Shown here: piece by piece, positions 33,847 to 45,202 of the stretch | Numbering within the stretch: the first letter of the stretch is position 1 | Layout of the letters: each line of letters begins with the position of its first letter | Source of the DNA: Verrucomicrobiota bacterium | GTDB lineage: Bacteria > Verrucomicrobiota > Verrucomicrobiia > Verrucomicrobiales > Akkermansiaceae | Direction of reading: 5' to 3' | Length of the DNA stretch: 47,772 bases | Assembly: GCA_026397725.1 (NCBI GenBank) | Contig: JAPLUI010000079.1 | Location: 1-47,772, forward strand | The notes under the pieces: model-generated | The model's input: the letters and a program-made list of their open reading frames with translations, nothing else | Told to the model about the DNA's origin: nothing | Database searches by the model: none | Translations under genes and position numbers: made by a program

Positions 33847-33882
33847 GTGTCGCTCCTGGTCTATTTCGTCTTTCGGTTTCCG

Positions 33883-36177
33883 TCAGTTTGATTCGATGGA
33901 AATCCGGTTCCAGTACCCACCTTCCCAACACCAGTCTCCGGAGGCCTGATTGGAGAGCTCCAGAAGGATGCTCTTGCCCTGGTACCTGGAGAGATCCACG
34001 GACACCTCGAGCCAGCCGTTGGTCGCGGTGTTCGCCCCAACTGTCTTGCGAAGGATTTCACGCGCGTCAGCCCTGACAACCAGATCCCAGTCGCCTCCTG
34101 GATGATGGCCGACCGTCAGCTTGAGCGTGGTCTTCTTCCCGGCCGGGATGTCGGTTATGCGACTGAGGACGCAGGCGGTATCCTTGTCGAGCGGGTGGGT
34201 AATGAGAACGTTCTGGCGCCCCAATTCCTCGTCGCGAAGGCCTGGTTCCATCTCGGGGCCGCAATTCGCAATGGTCCAGCCGGGTGCCAGCTTATGGACG
34301 TCCTTTTTCAACACCACGGCCGATCCTGGAACTGCAATCTGGTCCATCTCGGTCTCAGTGAACTTGCTCTCAGCGATTGGGCCGGGTGCCCAGCTCAGCT
34401 CCAGCTTACTCGGCTTCAGAGGTTTTACGGGGATAACAAAAACATCTTCGCCCTTCGCGTCTTTCTCGATCCGCCCACCCTCCTTCACGATCGCCTCACG
34501 GGCCAGCTTCTCGCAGACATCAAGGAGGCCCGGAACCTTATAGGCAGTGTGACTGAAGATGGATTTCTCATTGAGTTCCTTCGTGAAACGGTCCGGCAGC
34601 TTCGAGAATCCGCAGGTAGCGAAGAGGACACCGCCGGCGCTCGAGGGGTTGCAGTCAGAGTCCAACCCGCAGCGACAGGCAATGACAATCGTCTGGTCGA
34701 AGTCGCCCTTTCCGTAGAGCAGGCCCATGAGGACAAAGGCGGCGTTGATCTTGCAATCAATCCCGTCAAGCCCCGTGGTGGCCTTGAGGTACTCCGGGTT
34801 GTTCCGGTACTTCTCCTGGCAGCGCTTCCAGCATTCTTCCCAGGTCGGACACTCCTTCGACCATTTCAACATATCGCGCACCATCTCGGCATGCTGGCTC
34901 TCGGCTGGAATTGCTTTCAGAGCCGCTTCTATCACCTTGACCATGTCTTTCTCAAAAAAAGCCTCGGCATACATCGCGCCCATGAACTGGCCGGCGTACA
35001 CGCCGTCACCGTAGTTCATGAGATGGCCGAACTTTTCACCCATCGCGATGGCGACATTGGGCATGCCAGGAGCAATCAGGCCGGAATAATCGGACTCGAT
35101 CTGGTAGTCGATGTCATTGGGACATCTATTGAACTTCGGGTGGCCGGAGTCGGGAGGCGCAATCCCCTTGCGGAGGTTCTCGCGGCCGGCGAGGTTGGCA
35201 CACGCGAGATTATAGCCACTATTGGCGAAATCGAGGCCGGCCTGGCGGATGCTGACGTCGAGGCCATACTGTTCCATCGAGTGCAGGAAGGTCATCTCAA
35301 CATAGAGATCGTCCTGCTCGAAGGCGTCATTGATGATTCGGGGCTGCCACTTCGGCATTTCGTTTTCGGGTATGATCCTGTCGTGGTATTTGAACTCAGT
35401 GGGCGCGCCCCAGGAGACACCGGCCATCTGGCCGATCCAGCCTGCCTTCATCTTGTCGCGGTACTCGCTCACCGACAGACGGCGGTAGTTAGATCCGACC
35501 GACGTCTTGTCCACCTCGAAGGCCTTGTTGAGCACGTCGTCGGGGACCGGACTCGATTGATGTCCGCTGAAGGCATAGCCGATCCGATAGACGTTCCACG
35601 CACCCGCCGGGGCGTCCCAGACGAGGTGGCCCTTCGCGTCGGTCTCGGCACCCAGGTCGATGATCTTATCCAGCGGGATGACGCCTTCGGCAGGCACGGC
35701 AAACACCCCGAGGTCAACCGGGTTGGATCCGGGAAGCGGCAGGTCGATCATGACCTGCTTGCCGCCCTGGAGCGCCTGCATCTTGCGCACGAGTTGCTGC
35801 ATGCCGCGTTCAGGAGTGATCCACGGGCCGCCGGTCGTCGCGTAGCCCACGCAGTTATGCATGCCAAGTTCAAGCCCCAGGCGATTGGCCTCCGCTGCGG
35901 CGTGTTTCATCAGCTCCCACCACTGCGGACTGCGGTAGGTGATTTCGGGCCAGGGACAATTGCCGGTCGGTTTGGCACCGACGGTCACCGCGGAGGTGAT
36001 GTGGAAAACCGGCGCTCCGCCGATGCCTGCTTCCTTCATGGCTTCCAGATCCCGGGTGATGCCCTCTTTGCTGATGTTGGGCCCCATTTCCATGGTCGCA
36101 GCCGTTGTCTCCTGCCGCAGGGCGGCAGCGCTTGTCAGCAGCAGGGTCCAATAACAGATTTGTCGGATCATCATCAT
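33883..36177 (-). CDS. Fusion of a GH106 N-terminal fragment with an ADP-ribosylglycohydrolase-fold protein
   Basis: 764 residues. Residues 1-~27 are a signal-like segment, and ~30-226 are the beginning of a GH106 rhamnosidase (ISKEGITRDLEAMKEAGIGG, then GLELGMHNCVGYATTGGPWI, then VIPLDKIIDLGAETDAKGHL) lacking the usual opening segment and the whole active site. At about residue 226 (near position 35500) it switches in frame to YRRLSVSEYRDKMKAGWIGQ and continues as a complete ADP-ribosylglycohydrolase domain with both acidic sites (EQDDLYVEM; GLDSDCNPSSAGG) and the C-terminal sandwich domain. The ADP-ribosylglycohydrolase part is therefore intact, exported behind a borrowed front. It could be a functional hybrid or the product of a deletion between two neighbouring genes. 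Confidence 0.82.
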   Translation of the reverse strand: MMMIRQICYWTLLLTSAAALRQETTAATMEMGPNISKEGITRDLEAMKEAGIGGAPVFHITSAVTVGAKPTGNCPWPEITYRSPQWWELMKHAAAEANRLGLELGMHNCVGYATTGGPWITPERGMQQLVRKMQALQGGKQVMIDLPLPGSNPVDLGVFAVPAEGVIPLDKIIDLGAETDAKGHLVWDAPAGAWNVYRIGYAFSGHQSSPVPDDVLNKAFEVDKTSVGSNYRRLSVSEYRDKMKAGWIGQMAGVSWGAPTEFKYHDRIIPENEMPKWQPRIINDAFEQDDLYVEMTFLHSMEQYGLDVSIRQAGLDFANSGYNLACANLAGRENLRKGIAPPDSGHPKFNRCPNDIDYQIESDYSGLIAPGMPNVAIAMGEKFGHLMNYGDGVYAGQFMGAMYAEAFFEKDMVKVIEAALKAIPAESQHAEMVRDMLKWSKECPTWEECWKRCQEKYRNNPEYLKATTGLDGIDCKINAAFVLMGLLYGKGDFDQTIVIACRCGLDSDCNPSSAGGVLFATCGFSKLPDRFTKELNEKSIFSHTAYKVPGLLDVCEKLAREAIVKEGGRIEKDAKGEDVFVIPVKPLKPSKLELSWAPGPIAESKFTETEMDQIAVPGSAVVLKKDVHKLAPGWTIANCGPEMEPGLRDEELGRQNVLITHPLDKDTACVLSRITDIPAGKKTTLKLTVGHHPGGDWDLVVRADAREILRKTVGANTATNGWLEVSVDLSRYQGKSILLELSNQASGDWCWEGGYWNRISIESN

Positions 36178-36185
36178 GTTGTTCG

Positions 36186-38477
<2,292 letters not shown>

Positions 38478-38526
38478 GGCATCCTTATCTGATGATTCTT
38501 CTTGATTCAAATGTCCCATTCCGCGC

Positions 38527-40044
38527 TCAGCGGCCTAAGCCTATCTCCACTTCCGCAAACGTCAGCGCCGCAATTCCGTTAGCGCCAAGGAGCAGCCGGT
38601 CCTGGCTCCAATTGGTTTCCTTGATATAGGTGATCTTCTTCGCGGCTGATGGTTCCTTCGGTTTGAGGGTCACCACATTTCCTGACACCGTGCCGGAGAC
38701 AACCATCCCCTTGGCCCCATCCAGGTGGAACTCACTGATCAGCGAATCGTTCCAGACTACAGGCTGGTCAAACTCAAGCGCTATGGCGTCCTTCGCGCCG
38801 CCCGCAAACGATGCCCGCCTGAGATTCGGTGCCGTGATCGAAACCGCGGGCGCCTTGCCATAATTGTCCAGTTTGTCGTCGGCATACAACTTCAGGAAGA
38901 CATAGTCAACGGCATTGGTCAGCGTTCCGTTATAAAACAGCGTTCCTTCATTCCTGTCATCCCGGGCGAAAAACTGATGATCAACCGGCTTCTCATCCTT
39001 GACGGTTACCGGAATCTCAAGGTTCTTCACGGTATCGGCATAGACCGCCTTGAGCGTCAGGGTCATTGACTGGTCCCCACTCACCCGGCCCGCATCCATC
39101 GTGAAACCGGGTTTGTCCACGGCCGCGATGGTTTCGAGCCCGCCTTTTGCCGTGGAGACACCCTCAAGTCGGCCGTTGATATAAATCCTGGAGTCATCTT
39201 TCACATAGGTATGCATCACATGAGTCCATTGGGACATGACAACCGCCTTGCCGGCCTCAACATCCGCGCAGCAAAAGCCAGACACCATTTTCATGCGTGG
39301 CGGACTTTGCAGTTCAAGCGCCACCTCGCCATCCCTTTGCTCCCTGCCCCAGGCCATCACGCGGGTATTCACCCGCTCAGCCTTGAACCAGACCTCAGTC
39401 GAGTTGGGACTGGAGCCAGTGGGAAATGTCGTGATATTCACCCCGCAGTTGATTCCCTTGCCAGGTTCAAACCGCCGGCTCATGCCGATGACACCGGCGG
39501 AAACCGCGGTGCCGGTATCCTTGGCCTCAAGTGCGCCGACCTCATCCTTCACCGGATCGGCCATATGAAAGACGCAGAGGTAGCCGTTGGACTCGTTGAA
39601 CACGGCATTTCCTTTGGATTCGCTCACGGCATCGGCCTTGCCCCAGAACATTTTGATCTCCTGGTGCGCATTGCCCTTGATGACCGGGATGCGCACCCAG
39701 ATGCCCGCTGTTCCTTTGGCCGCGTCCCGCTCCTCAACCTGATAGGCCAGCGGTCTTCCCTCGGCGGAAAACCGGATATCCTCGCCGTTGGCTTTCGCTT
39801 GGCTGAAATCGAAGAAATCCTTGCCCAGTCGCACCAACAGAGGCAAGTTCTTTTCCGTTGCCGAGGCGGGCAGATCCGTGCCCCCGGGGGTAGTCAGAAT
39901 ATACATCGAGCCTTGATGCTGCCAGCCCGGATACTGGGCAATCGACTGAGTCGATAGTCCAATGGTCAAAAAGCCAGCGAATAGTATCAATATAGTTGTT
40001 TTCGTCCAGATGGATTTCATTTTCAGCCCATTCATTCGCTTCAT
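38527..40044 (-). CDS. Secreted DUF2341/LamG-type protein
   Basis: 505 residues from the ATG at 40044, only 5 bp past the preceding stop; another ATG at 40020 (MKSIWTKTTILILFAGFLTI) gives the cleaner signal peptide. The N-terminal ~100 mature residues fit DUF2341 (LPLLVRLGKDFFDFSQAKANG, GIWVRIPVIKG, IKMFWGK); then a concanavalin-like LamG region (FHMADPVKDEVGALEAKDTG, TEVWFKAERV, IYINGRLEG). The last ~110 residues (ITAPNLRRASFAGGAKDAIA to the end) form a domain shared with the C-terminus of the protein at 41109-42518. It is probably a glycan-binding secreted protein; no catalytic residues are recognised. Confidence 0.75.
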   Translation of the reverse strand: MKRMNGLKMKSIWTKTTILILFAGFLTIGLSTQSIAQYPGWQHQGSMYILTTPGGTDLPASATEKNLPLLVRLGKDFFDFSQAKANGEDIRFSAEGRPLAYQVEERDAAKGTAGIWVRIPVIKGNAHQEIKMFWGKADAVSESKGNAVFNESNGYLCVFHMADPVKDEVGALEAKDTGTAVSAGVIGMSRRFEPGKGINCGVNITTFPTGSSPNSTEVWFKAERVNTRVMAWGREQRDGEVALELQSPPRMKMVSGFCCADVEAGKAVVMSQWTHVMHTYVKDDSRIYINGRLEGVSTAKGGLETIAAVDKPGFTMDAGRVSGDQSMTLTLKAVYADTVKNLEIPVTVKDEKPVDHQFFARDDRNEGTLFYNGTLTNAVDYVFLKLYADDKLDNYGKAPAVSITAPNLRRASFAGGAKDAIALEFDQPVVWNDSLISEFHLDGAKGMVVSGTVSGNVVTLKPKEPSAAKKITYIKETNWSQDRLLLGANGIAALTFAEVEIGLGR

Positions 40045-40049
40045 AGTGG

Positions 40050-41054
40050 CTATTCCTGATTCTTGATTGCGAAGTCTTTGGGCACCAGCCCCTTGTTGAA
40101 TGTCCCGCCGCCGAATGGTGATGCTTTCCAGCCACCTCCCACATAATTGACATCCGCCTTCTGGGGGATCGCGGATTCCAAGTTCAACGCCCAATAGATG
40201 CAGTTCACATGGAGACGGCGCAGATCTTCGTTTTCCATGTCCGGGGCCGCACCGATGGTGCTCATCACCACTCTTGAAACCTTTCCCGATTCACGCTTGA
40301 TCTCCCTGGTCCACACCATCGGCATAACTGACTTCTTCAGGTTGGGCGGATCAGTTGGGTTCATACCCGTAAGGACCTGGCCGTACAAATAGACCGTGGC
40401 ATCTGCCGGGAGCTTGGTGATCCGATAGACGTCCGTCGGACCCCAAACATCATACACGCCGCGCAGGATGGGATGGGCTTCGGTCAGGCCCGCCCGCAGT
40501 CCCCGCGTGCTTTCCTTGCCGTGATCGCCATAGTGCCCTTGCCACGATTCGCCAAACACTTCAGTCGCGTAACCGCCGTTGCCGACATCAAACCGCGCAT
40601 AGGGTGAGTTCTGGCCGTAGCGAAATGACAGCAGTGTGCAGCGAATTCCGAAAACAGGCTGGCCCGATTCAAGGAACTCGAGAAAGGGCTTCATTTGCTC
40701 GTCAGGCAGAGTGAGATCCATGGCAAACACGACCATCATATCGGCACTTTTCAAGACGCTCATCCCGGGAATGTTGTTTTTCACGCTCGGGTCAACCGTG
40801 CCGTCTTTCGGGTTCATGGAGAAAAGCACCGTGCATTTGAATCCGTGCCGCTGCGCCAGAATCTTGGCGAGCATCGGCAGGCTTTCTTCGCAGCGATACT
40901 CCCATTCGCCGCAGACGAACACGATATGCTTCCCTTGCCCGGCACCCGGACCGGGGTCATAGGTGATCGTTCCCTCCTGTGCCGCCGCCATTCCGGCCAG
41001 ACCGAGCAATCCCCACAGCACTACCCATGATAACAGACGATTTTTTGTATTCAT
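40050..41054 (-). CDS. Secreted ThuA-like protein
   Basis: 334 residues with signal peptide (LLSWVVLWGLLGLAGMAAAQ). The body has the ThuA/class-I amidotransferase-like fold: KHIVFVCGEWEYRCEESLPM, SVLKSADMMVVFAMDLTLPD, and RVVMSTIGAAPDMENEDLRR followed by YWALN, the typical ThuA ending. ThuA-like proteins occur widely in sugar-utilisation loci; the reaction is unsettled. It ends 5 bp before the DUF2341 gene and begins about 55 bp after the esterase chimera. Confidence 0.78.
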   Translation of the reverse strand: MNTKNRLLSWVVLWGLLGLAGMAAAQEGTITYDPGPGAGQGKHIVFVCGEWEYRCEESLPMLAKILAQRHGFKCTVLFSMNPKDGTVDPSVKNNIPGMSVLKSADMMVVFAMDLTLPDEQMKPFLEFLESGQPVFGIRCTLLSFRYGQNSPYARFDVGNGGYATEVFGESWQGHYGDHGKESTRGLRAGLTEAHPILRGVYDVWGPTDVYRITKLPADATVYLYGQVLTGMNPTDPPNLKKSVMPMVWTREIKRESGKVSRVVMSTIGAAPDMENEDLRRLHVNCIYWALNLESAIPQKADVNYVGGGWKASPFGGGTFNKGLVPKDFAIKNQE

Positions 41055-41108
41055 AACATTTTGATTTTTCAGTTTTTCATCTTGGTTAACATCGTGTCTA
41101 GTCCCTTC

Positions 41109-42518
41109 TCATCTTTCCAGCGGCACGTCACAAAACGTCAGTGCGGTGATGCCGTTGACTCCAATCGTCAGCTTGTCCTGGGTCCAGGCAGCCTCTTTAA
41201 GATAGGTGATCCTCCGGGCCGCGGACGGCTCCTTCAACTTGAGCGTGACCGCATTGCCTGTCACTGCGCCCGAGGCGACTTTCTCCTTTGCTCCATCCAG
41301 GTAGAATTGACCGGTGAGCCAATCCGCCCATACCACCGGCTGGTCAAACTTCAGGGCAATTGCGTCTTTCGCGGGGCCTGTATGGCATTTCCGCCTGAGA
41401 TTGGGCGCCGTGATGGAGTCGGCGGGCACGTTGCCATAGATATCCCGCTCGATCAGAGGCTGCATCAAGCGCGCGAATTCCGCCCAACCTGTTAGCGGAT
41501 AATGACAGCCGCCCGCCGGCTTGATGCCCAAGGTGGACATGATGTCCATATTCGAGTAAAGACGCGGCAAGGTCCGCTGCGCCTCGCGCAATCGATCACC
41601 CGCGCCGTCATGGCCGCCCCCGGCGCACGCGTTCGGCCAGATTTGAAAAATGTAATAGTGCTGGAGATTGGGGAAATCCTGCTTCCAAGCCACCGCCATA
41701 TCGCTGAAGAGTTGGTGGTAAGCATCGCCACAAACCAGGTTGTTTGCGGTGTCGCTCACCGTCTCGGTGCCACCGGTCTTCGTCCCGAATTCCACCTTGT
41801 CGCCCATCCAGAGCAGGCGGTCGCGTTTGCCGCCATCCACGACGCACGACAGCGTGTGCGCGAACTGCCACTTGGACAAATCGCCGGAAAAATCGTCGCT
41901 CAGGAGTTTCTGCTCCTTGCCGTCCTTGACGGTGATGGAATCAAACAGCGGCCATTTCTCTTTCGGTGTATAGAAGCCGACACTTCCGGCCGCGAACGTC
42001 TCGTCGCGCGTCTCATCGATCACCGCGCCGTCGAGCCGCGTCGTCAAGACCGGACCCAATGCCGAGATCTCCAGTTTGCGGGGCAACAGCCAGCCATCGA
42101 TCGTTTTCCAGGCGTTTTGATTCGGCAGCGAGGCAATCTGCAGGGTCCACGTGCTGATGTACCACAGGCGGTTGAGCCGTTCGTCGCTGCAAAGGAAATA
42201 GCCGTCATGCGGCGAACGGTCATACACTTCCTTGTTCACCCTGCCATTTTCATAGGTCAGGCGGCAGCTCCGGCCATCCTCAGACAGCAGCGCGCCGGCC
42301 TCCTCAACCTTGCCCTCCGTGCGCGTGACGCACACGGGTTTGACCCGGTCGGTGGTCGGCGTAAGCACGTGTTCTCTGGCCTGCTGCAGCCATGCCGCAT
42401 CCCCGGTCTTGCCTGACCTCTCAGGAACCGGCAAGCTTGCCAAAGCGGCGGCTAGAGCAGTTGGAATGCATAACTGCAACTGAACAATCCACATCAATCC
42501 AATCGTCATTATCTTCAT
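41109..42518 (-). CDS. Chimera of a GH78-like fragment and the C-terminal part of a sialate-O-acetylesterase-like hydrolase
   Basis: 469 residues from the ATG at 42518, preceded by a strong ribosome-binding site GGAGGAAGA; an earlier in-frame ATG (42572) overlaps the sulfatase stop. After the signal peptide, ~25-255 resemble pieces of a GH78 rhamnosidase (DGYFLCSDERLNRLWYISTW, and GGKRDRLLWMGD, which in GH78 carries the general acid). Then the sequence becomes the last third of an SGNH/SASA acetylesterase (HYYIFQIWPNACAGGGHDGA, then MDIMSTLGIKPAGGCHYPLT with the catalytic His), without the N-terminal block holding the nucleophile Ser. The final ~105 residues match the end of the DUF2341 protein (ITAPNLRRKCHTGPAKDAIA). 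Neither activity looks complete; an in-frame deletion between two genes is the simplest origin. Confidence 0.7.
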   Translation of the reverse strand: MKIMTIGLMWIVQLQLCIPTALAAALASLPVPERSGKTGDAAWLQQAREHVLTPTTDRVKPVCVTRTEGKVEEAGALLSEDGRSCRLTYENGRVNKEVYDRSPHDGYFLCSDERLNRLWYISTWTLQIASLPNQNAWKTIDGWLLPRKLEISALGPVLTTRLDGAVIDETRDETFAAGSVGFYTPKEKWPLFDSITVKDGKEQKLLSDDFSGDLSKWQFAHTLSCVVDGGKRDRLLWMGDKVEFGTKTGGTETVSDTANNLVCGDAYHQLFSDMAVAWKQDFPNLQHYYIFQIWPNACAGGGHDGAGDRLREAQRTLPRLYSNMDIMSTLGIKPAGGCHYPLTGWAEFARLMQPLIERDIYGNVPADSITAPNLRRKCHTGPAKDAIALKFDQPVVWADWLTGQFYLDGAKEKVASGAVTGNAVTLKLKEPSAARRITYLKEAAWTQDKLTIGVNGITALTFCDVPLER

Positions 42519-42568
42519 CATTCTTCCTCCACGATACTCACCGGCCAAACATAAGAGCCATTTGTATA

Positions 42569-44098
42569 TCATTTGATTTTCCCTGCCAGAACCTCTTCCG
42601 GTCGGCCCTTGAGCCGGCCCTGTCCCGATGTGTTACTCGTCATGGCACCATGGATGCCGCGCCTGATATCCTCCTCAACCATGACGCGTTCCATCAGTTC
42701 CTTGTAATCCATCCCGGTATCCCCGAATTGCTTCATCCAGGCCAGCGTTTGCGCGTGAAGCGTCTCGCGGACATTCTGCTGCTCCGGCGCATCAAACAGG
42801 TTCTTCATCTCATGCGGGTCATTCTGATGGTCGTATAGGCAGGCAAAACGCATATTCTGGCCGTAGATATTCACGCTGCCGGGCAGGTCAAAGGCATAGG
42901 TGTAGCGACGCGTATAAACACCCCGCCACTTCCAGGGAAACACAAAGAGCGGCAACGATTCGACGGCATCGTCGTTCGCCGTATGGATCGCGTCGGCAAG
43001 ATTCCGACCCTGACAGGTCTCCGGTATGTTAAGGTGAAGCATGCCGAGCAAGGTCGGCATGAAATCCAGCGGGCCAATGAGCAGTTCACTGACCCGCGGC
43101 TTGAGCACCTGCGGCCAGCGGATCAGCAGCGGCACGCGCACCGACTCACATTCCGGCCGGCCCTTGTTCCCCCGGAAACCGTGCGAAAGCAGAAGATCAC
43201 CGTGGTCGGAGGTGAAAACCACAATCGTGTTCTCGTCGAGCTTCAGCTCGCGCAGCTTGGCCATCAGTTCGCCAAACGCGCGATCAACGCAGGTACACAG
43301 GGCCAGGTGACCCTGGTACATGGTGCGAACCTGCGGCGTATCCTTCACATTCGGGCGCAGGGTCAGTTTGGACGGATCATAAAGCTTGAGCAGGTCCGGC
43401 GGCGCATTGTAGCCAAATTCGCCGTCCCAGTTATGCGGCGGGTGCCACGAAAGAAAGAGCGCGAACGGCTTCGCCGCGTTGTCCTCGATGAATTTCTCCG
43501 CCTGCCGCGTCTGCGCGTAAGGCTCCCAGTCGCCGCAAAGTTGTTTCCGCCCGTGCTCGTCCCAGTAATAGGCGTGCTTGTCATCGATAAGCTCATGGCA
43601 GTTGTTCGAGAGGAACGTCTGGTCGAAGCCATAGCGGAACGGACCGGCCGGAATCGGCCGGTTGCGGTCGCCGCCGTAGAGATGCCACTTGCCGACATAG
43701 CCGCAGGCGTAGCCGGCATCGCGCAGCACTTCGCCGAAGTAACGGCCTTCGCCGGGAACGATGCGAATATCGTTGCAGAACGCACCGCTGCGCAGCGGGT
43801 GCTGGCCGGTCAGGAGCATGCCGCGGAACGGCGTACACACCGGCGAGCTGGAAATGCAGTGCTTGAACCGCACGCCCTCCGCCGCAAGTTGGTCCAGATG
43901 CGGCGTGAGGATGTTCTGGTTGCCCGCACAACCCAGCATGTCGAACGACTGTTGGTCGCTGAACACAAACACCAGGTTCGGCCGTCCCGTGGCCGTTTTC
44001 TCCGCAGCTTGAGCCACCGCCTCGGCACAGTGGCCGGACACTGAAACTCCCAGTGCCACCAGTGCCCCTGCCAGTCTTGAAAAATCACGTCGTTTCAT
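42569..44098 (-). CDS. Secreted type I (Cys) sulfatase
   Basis: 509 residues from the ATG at 44098, which starts a Tat-like signal (MKRRDFSRLAGALVALGVSV). The sulfatase signature C-T-P-F-R (CxPxR) places the formylglycine precursor at Cys88 in SSPVCTPFRGMLLTGQHPLR; metal ligands include Asp48 in VFSDQQ and Asp-His in VFTSDHGDLL. Other family marks are GYVGKWHL and NDPHEMKNL near the end. Activity needs conversion of Cys88 by a formylglycine-generating enzyme or anaerobic maturase, not encoded here. It would remove sulfate esters from a polysaccharide. First gene of the minus-strand locus, divergent from the DeoR regulator, with an inverted repeat between them. Confidence 0.9.
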   Translation of the reverse strand: MKRRDFSRLAGALVALGVSVSGHCAEAVAQAAEKTATGRPNLVFVFSDQQSFDMLGCAGNQNILTPHLDQLAAEGVRFKHCISSSPVCTPFRGMLLTGQHPLRSGAFCNDIRIVPGEGRYFGEVLRDAGYACGYVGKWHLYGGDRNRPIPAGPFRYGFDQTFLSNNCHELIDDKHAYYWDEHGRKQLCGDWEPYAQTRQAEKFIEDNAAKPFALFLSWHPPHNWDGEFGYNAPPDLLKLYDPSKLTLRPNVKDTPQVRTMYQGHLALCTCVDRAFGELMAKLRELKLDENTIVVFTSDHGDLLLSHGFRGNKGRPECESVRVPLLIRWPQVLKPRVSELLIGPLDFMPTLLGMLHLNIPETCQGRNLADAIHTANDDAVESLPLFVFPWKWRGVYTRRYTYAFDLPGSVNIYGQNMRFACLYDHQNDPHEMKNLFDAPEQQNVRETLHAQTLAWMKQFGDTGMDYKELMERVMVEEDIRRGIHGAMTSNTSGQGRLKGRPEEVLAGKIK

Positions 44099-44229
44099 TT
44101 CCAGGTCCATATCAATCGGAACAGCCATGGGCGAGCACTGCGGTACTCAACCGGGTCGGGTTTGACTCCAAGCGATAGCTTCATGCGCAAAATCCAATCA
44201 CAGGAAGCACAAGAAGCAATCACCTTTTC

Positions 44230-44253
44230 GTCAAAAAAGTGATTTTTTTTGAC
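44230..44253. promoter_or_regulatory. Operator candidate: 9+6+9 perfect inverted repeat
   Basis: GTCAAAAAA, six bases, TTTTTTGAC, in the 234-bp gap between the divergent sulfatase and DeoR-type genes. DeoR-family regulators bind inverted or direct repeats between the gene pairs they control, so this is the likeliest site for the adjacent regulator. The rest of the gap shows no other strong structure. Confidence 0.5.
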
Positions 44254-44332
44254 AAGGACCGTCTGTTTGCTCAATATTTTCCTCGTTCGGGCTGTCTCGC
44301 GCGAATGAATTTGCTCGAATTTCACCAAGCTG

Positions 44333-45118
44333 ATGCGAACCACACTGCGAAACCGGGGAATTTTGGAACTGCTCGACGAGGTTGGCCAGTTGAGCGTGAC
44401 GGACGTTTGCACGCGTTTGTCGCTCTCGCCTGCCACCGCACGCCGCGCCTTTGCAAGACTTGCCGTCGAAGGCCTGGCAGAAAAAGTCTGGGGTGGATTA
44501 ATGCGGCGCAATCCGACCACCGTTGTCGGCGTTGAGATGGTGCCAAGCAGCCTGCGGGACCACTTGAACGCGGAGGCCAAGGAAGCGATTGCCCGCCAAG
44601 CCGCCATGTTGGTCGAGGATGGTGATGTCGTCGCGATTGACGGCGGCACCACCACCCTGCGCCTATCGTCCTATCTGGCCAACCGTCCGATCCGCATTTT
44701 GACCAACTCGATTCTGATTGCGCACCGGATAGAACAGTTGCGAAGTGGTGCCAAGAGTGCCGAGGTGTTTCTGACCGGCGGGTTTGTTTATCCCGGGTCA
44801 GGCTTGTTAGTGGGACCGCAAGCCGTGGCCAATTTGCGGGAATACCACAGCCGGTGGGCATTTCTCTCCGTGGGCGGCTTGGATGCACGCGGTGCCACCA
44901 ACACCAACCAACTCGTGGTCGAAAGCGAACGCGCCATGATTGAACAAACCGAGCATGCGGTCATCCTGGCGGATCATAGCAAGTGGGACCATCGCGACAT
45001 GATCCGCCAATGTGATTGGAGCGAAATCTCCCGCCTGATTACCGACCGGCTACCGGATGGCTGGACGCCGCCCATCGCGCCGGAAAAACTCGTCGTCGCC
45101 CCGCCCGTGACCCCTTGA
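44333..45118 (+). CDS. DeoR/GlpR-family transcriptional regulator
   Basis: 261 residues. The N-terminal ~55 residues are a DeoR-type winged HTH (RGILELLDEVGQLSVTDVCT, LSPATARRAFARLAVEGLAE). Residues ~85-240 are the DeoR C-terminal sensor with the phosphosugar-binding motif DGGTTT and then TNSILIAHRIEQL, VFLTGGFVYPGSG and SVGGLDARGATNTN. Such repressors sense a sugar phosphate; here ribose-5-phosphate or another pentose phosphate made by the ribokinase is a reasonable guess. Transcribed away from the whole minus-strand glycan locus, it is the only regulator next to it. Full family length. Confidence 0.9.
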   Translation: MRTTLRNRGILELLDEVGQLSVTDVCTRLSLSPATARRAFARLAVEGLAEKVWGGLMRRNPTTVVGVEMVPSSLRDHLNAEAKEAIARQAAMLVEDGDVVAIDGGTTTLRLSSYLANRPIRILTNSILIAHRIEQLRSGAKSAEVFLTGGFVYPGSGLLVGPQAVANLREYHSRWAFLSVGGLDARGATNTNQLVVESERAMIEQTEHAVILADHSKWDHRDMIRQCDWSEISRLITDRLPDGWTPPIAPEKLVVAPPVTP

Positions 45119-45202
45119 CCCAGGCTCGCCGGTCTCGATTTCTTGCGGCACGCCCAGGGACGGTGAGTTATCAGCTACCGCCCTGCATCGGGCAACTCGG
45201 CT

